Translations under genes and position numbers: made by a program
Shown here: one piece after another, positions 62,277-64,000 of the stretch
How the letters are laid out: each line of letters starts with the position of its first letter
Numbering within the stretch: position 1 is the first letter of the stretch
The notes under the pieces: model-generated
The model's database searches: none
What the model was told of the DNA's origin: nothing
Seen by the model: only the letters and a program-made list of their open reading frames with translations
Origin: Bacillota bacterium
GTDB lineage: Bacteria > Bacillota > Clostridia > Acetivibrionales > DSM-1351
DNA: 64,000 nucleotides
NCBI GenBank assembly: GCA_023391425.1
Contig: JAEWAX010000158.1
Span: 1 to 64,000, forward strand
Reading direction: 5' to 3'

Positions 62277-62430
62277 AGAAGTTATAATTGCATTTAACAT
62301 TTTAAAATAGTTCAGTATGTCACGAAGCAACATAAACAGATTTGCAATATTAATATGTTGCCCATCTTTCTATACAAAATAGTTATATTATTATAATACA
62401 TCACGTGAATTATACTATACAAAAATAAAA

Positions 62431-62470
62431 AAAGCAAAAACCAGTGAGTTGGTAAGCTGGTTTTTGCTTT
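62431..62470 (-). terminator. Terminator of the nucleoside permease operon
   Basis: AAAGCAAAAACCAG/CTGGTTTTTGCTTT arms (62431-62444, 62457-62470) followed on the minus strand by TTTTTATTTTTG. Confidence 0.85.
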
Positions 62471-62484
62471 AAGAAACTCTTTAA

Positions 62485-63450
62485 TTATCTTTGACCCATA
62501 TCATACGGAATCCCTTCTGCTTTAGGTGCTCTAGATTTCTTGGATGTAAAGGCCAAAACTACCATGGTTGCTAGATAAGGTAGCATTTTGTAAAAGGTTT
62601 GATTTATATTCAAAGCATCCAAAAATGAGATTAATGAAATCGAGTAGGCAACTGTCCGAAGAAATGCAAAAAATAATGCTGCAAGTAATATTTTAAGTGG
62701 CTTCCACTGTCCAAAAATCATTACAGCAAGTGCAAGGAAACCAAAGCCTGCAACACCAGTATGACCGTTACAGTTACCGTCCATTACACCGACTGCGTAG
62801 AAAAAGCCGCCAATACCTCCAAGAATACCTGATATACCCACACCTGCATGACGCATGATATATACATTTATGCCAACTGAATCAGCTGCATGAGGATGTT
62901 CACCGCATGCACGAAGACGTAGGCCAAACTTTGTTTTGTAAAAAATTACAGTAGAAATAATAACTAAAGCAATTCCTATGTACACAGTGATGTATGTATT
63001 CTGAAAAAATATTTTGCCAATCACGGGGATATTACTAAGTGATGGGACATCTTTGATATAGAAGTCCTTGTCAGTTGTAATACCGTCACTGTTAAAATAC
63101 ATTTTAGCGAACAGAAGTATAACAGCTGGAATTAACATATTAAGCGCTGTTCCAGTAATAGTTTGGTCTGCTTTCATATTAACAGCTGCAAAAGCAAGCA
63201 GCATTGAATAAAGTAATCCGCCAATTGCTGCAACAAACATACCCAGAAGCAAAATTACCTGTGCATCCATCGAGGTCCCCTGTACAAAGAAGACGAGCAG
63301 GCAACCAGAAAAAGCGCCGAACAACATAATACCCTCAAGGGCAATATTGATGATACCACTACGTTCACTGAACATACCACCCAGCGCCACCAAAAGCAGA
63401 GGGACGGCAACAGGAAGCGTATTTTGAATCAAATAATATAATGTATCCAT
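62485..63450 (-). CDS. ABC transporter permease, BMP/nucleoside type (NupQ/YufQ-like)
   Basis: The 321-residue permease has about nine helices and the BPD_transp_2 signature region (RACGEHPHAADSVGINV, then GGIGGFFYAVGVMDG). This branch works with BmpA-type lipoproteins to import purine nucleosides. It follows the partner permease by 3 bases; its Shine-Dalgarno GGAGGAG is embedded in the final EEA codons of that gene. A strong terminator ends the operon. Confidence 0.92.
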   Translation of the reverse strand: MDTLYYLIQNTLPVAVPLLLVALGGMFSERSGIINIALEGIMLFGAFSGCLLVFFVQGTSMDAQVILLLGMFVAAIGGLLYSMLLAFAAVNMKADQTITGTALNMLIPAVILLFAKMYFNSDGITTDKDFYIKDVPSLSNIPVIGKIFFQNTYITVYIGIALVIISTVIFYKTKFGLRLRACGEHPHAADSVGINVYIMRHAGVGISGILGGIGGFFYAVGVMDGNCNGHTGVAGFGFLALAVMIFGQWKPLKILLAALFFAFLRTVAYSISLISFLDALNINQTFYKMLPYLATMVVLAFTSKKSRAPKAEGIPYDMGQR

Positions 63451-63453
63451 GAC

Positions 63454-64000
63454 TTACGCCTCCTCCGTTTTATCATCTTTTATAGGCATATCTCTGTGCG
63501 AGATATCATTTACACTTATGGTTTTTTCTACATCCGAGATATCATTTACATTTGAAGGTTTTCCTGCGTCCGAGATATCATTTACGTTTGTAGGTTTTCC
63601 TGTGTTTGAGATATCATTTACGTTTGTAGGTTTTCCTGTGTTTGAAATATCATTTACATTTTTTTGTGCATTAGAGATTCTTTCTACAGTTTCTTTAGTA
63701 TGTTTTTTCCTGTAACGCATTTTTATAAGCTTACCAACTGTTGCATTCATAATCATAGCAAAAGCTGAAAAATAAATAATAACAGCAATTACAACATCAA
63801 TAATTTCAGGTTTATAGCCGTAAAGGCTTGCAAGTGTCCCACCACGCTGGATATATGAGATAAACAATGCAGAAAATATAATACCGAGGGGGTTAGAGTT
63901 TCCAAGAAGTGCTACCGCAATACCATTAAACCCATTTGCAGCAATAACGCTTATTGGCTCGTAGGTCATACTACTGCCAGCAATGGTAGACGGTGCTAAA
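63454..64000 (-). CDS. ABC transporter permease, nucleoside type (NupP/YufP-like), 5' end outside the window
   Basis: The frame is open to the window edge (upstream codons give LAPSTIAGSS before MTYEP). Visible helices match the C-terminal half of the first permease of BMP-type operons (NGFNGIAVALLGNSNPLG). After the last helix and a basic RYRKKH anchor comes a ~75-residue hydrophilic tail of 12-residue repeats (NVNDISNTGKPT type, five units). Such a tail is not typical of the family. Only the 3' part is present, so length and start cannot be given. Confidence 0.88.
   Translation of the reverse strand, partial: LAPSTIAGSSMTYEPISVIAANGFNGIAVALLGNSNPLGIIFSALFISYIQRGGTLASLYGYKPEIIDVVIAVIIYFSAFAMIMNATVGKLIKMRYRKKHTKETVERISNAQKNVNDISNTGKPTNVNDISNTGKPTNVNDISDAGKPSNVNDISDVEKTISVNDISHRDMPIKDDKTEEA
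63500..63679. repeat. 36-bp coding minisatellite in the permease tail
   Basis: GAGATATCATTTAC begins at 63500, 63536, 63572, 63608 and, as GAAATATCATTTAC, at 63644: an exact 36-bp period. The two units starting at 63572 and 63608 are almost identical, so recent expansion is likely. Period and reading frame coincide (12 residues). Confidence 0.9.

Noticed and set aside
63500..63679. Regular 36-bp repeats that could be taken for a CRISPR array
   Set aside because: The whole 36-bp period is repeated with no unique spacers, and it is in frame within the permease coding sequence.

Overview
The window looks like chromosomal DNA of a low-GC, anaerobic, spore-former-type Firmicute (class Clostridia). 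The clues are the AT-rich sequence with strong AGGAGG-type ribosome binding sites, hybrid cluster protein, reverse rubrerythrin, Bce-type peptide-sensing modules, and cytoplasmic arabinofuranosidase and GH43 enzymes typical of plant-polysaccharide degraders. No rRNA, intact tRNA, CRISPR array or complete mobile element was found. The genus is an inference.

Layout. 0.1-2.7 kb: hcp (nitrosative stress) facing a Crp/Fnr regulator, with a perfect 16-bp palindrome between them. 2.7-8.6 kb: a complete Bce-type module (response regulator, kinase, ABC ATPase, large permease) ending in an S41-like lipoprotein. 8.8-25.4 kb: an accessory acyl-transfer cluster with an MFS exporter, a hot-dog thioesterase, an APH-fold kinase, three paralogous stand-alone condensation-type acyltransferases, a free acyl carrier protein, a KAS III-like synthase, an SDR reductase, and two unrelated acyl-CoA ligases. 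Two of the acyltransferases are each divergent from one of the ligases, and both share a conserved 65-bp upstream block. A TetR/ATC-hydrolase-like pair lies inside the cluster. This is the best candidate in the window for an undescribed biosynthetic system. 25.6-27.2 kb: a second TetR, then an ORF that joins a flavodoxin-like N-terminus in frame to an M23 peptidase.

27.3-32 kb: a cell-envelope stress operon (exported protein, ABC ATPase, permease, kinase, regulator). 32.1-35.2 kb: GH43 and GH51 arabinan/arabinoxylan enzymes. 35.2-38.4 kb: a helD gene and a frameshifted argS 3' fragment, enclosed by two 77-bp direct repeats. 38.5-42 kb: an exported HExxH protein and an HxlR/MFS divergon. 42-47 kb is a graveyard region: a truncated LytTR-type regulator, an S41 lipoprotein frameshifted in a T7 run, a large exported propeller/lectin protein, an IS200 transposase remnant, and two LytTR-like tandem sites with 21-bp period.

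47-50.7 kb: a MerR-controlled operon of two different small MutS-family ATPases, the second candidate for an undescribed system. 51-52.2 kb: an exported DUF5104-like protein. 53-58.1 kb: a second Bce-type module. 58.5-59.1 kb: reverse rubrerythrin; short copies of its last ~19 codons occur at 46.96 and 52.72 kb, splitting the region into two ~5.8-kb blocks. 59.3-64 kb: housekeeping genes (Fpg/Nei-like, DUF445, engB, BMP-type nucleoside ABC permeases) with three unrelated tandem-repeat arrays, two of which encode C-terminal tails.

Starts were moved downstream of the longest reading frame wherever a Shine-Dalgarno sequence decides the matter. Operators are inferred from symmetry only.
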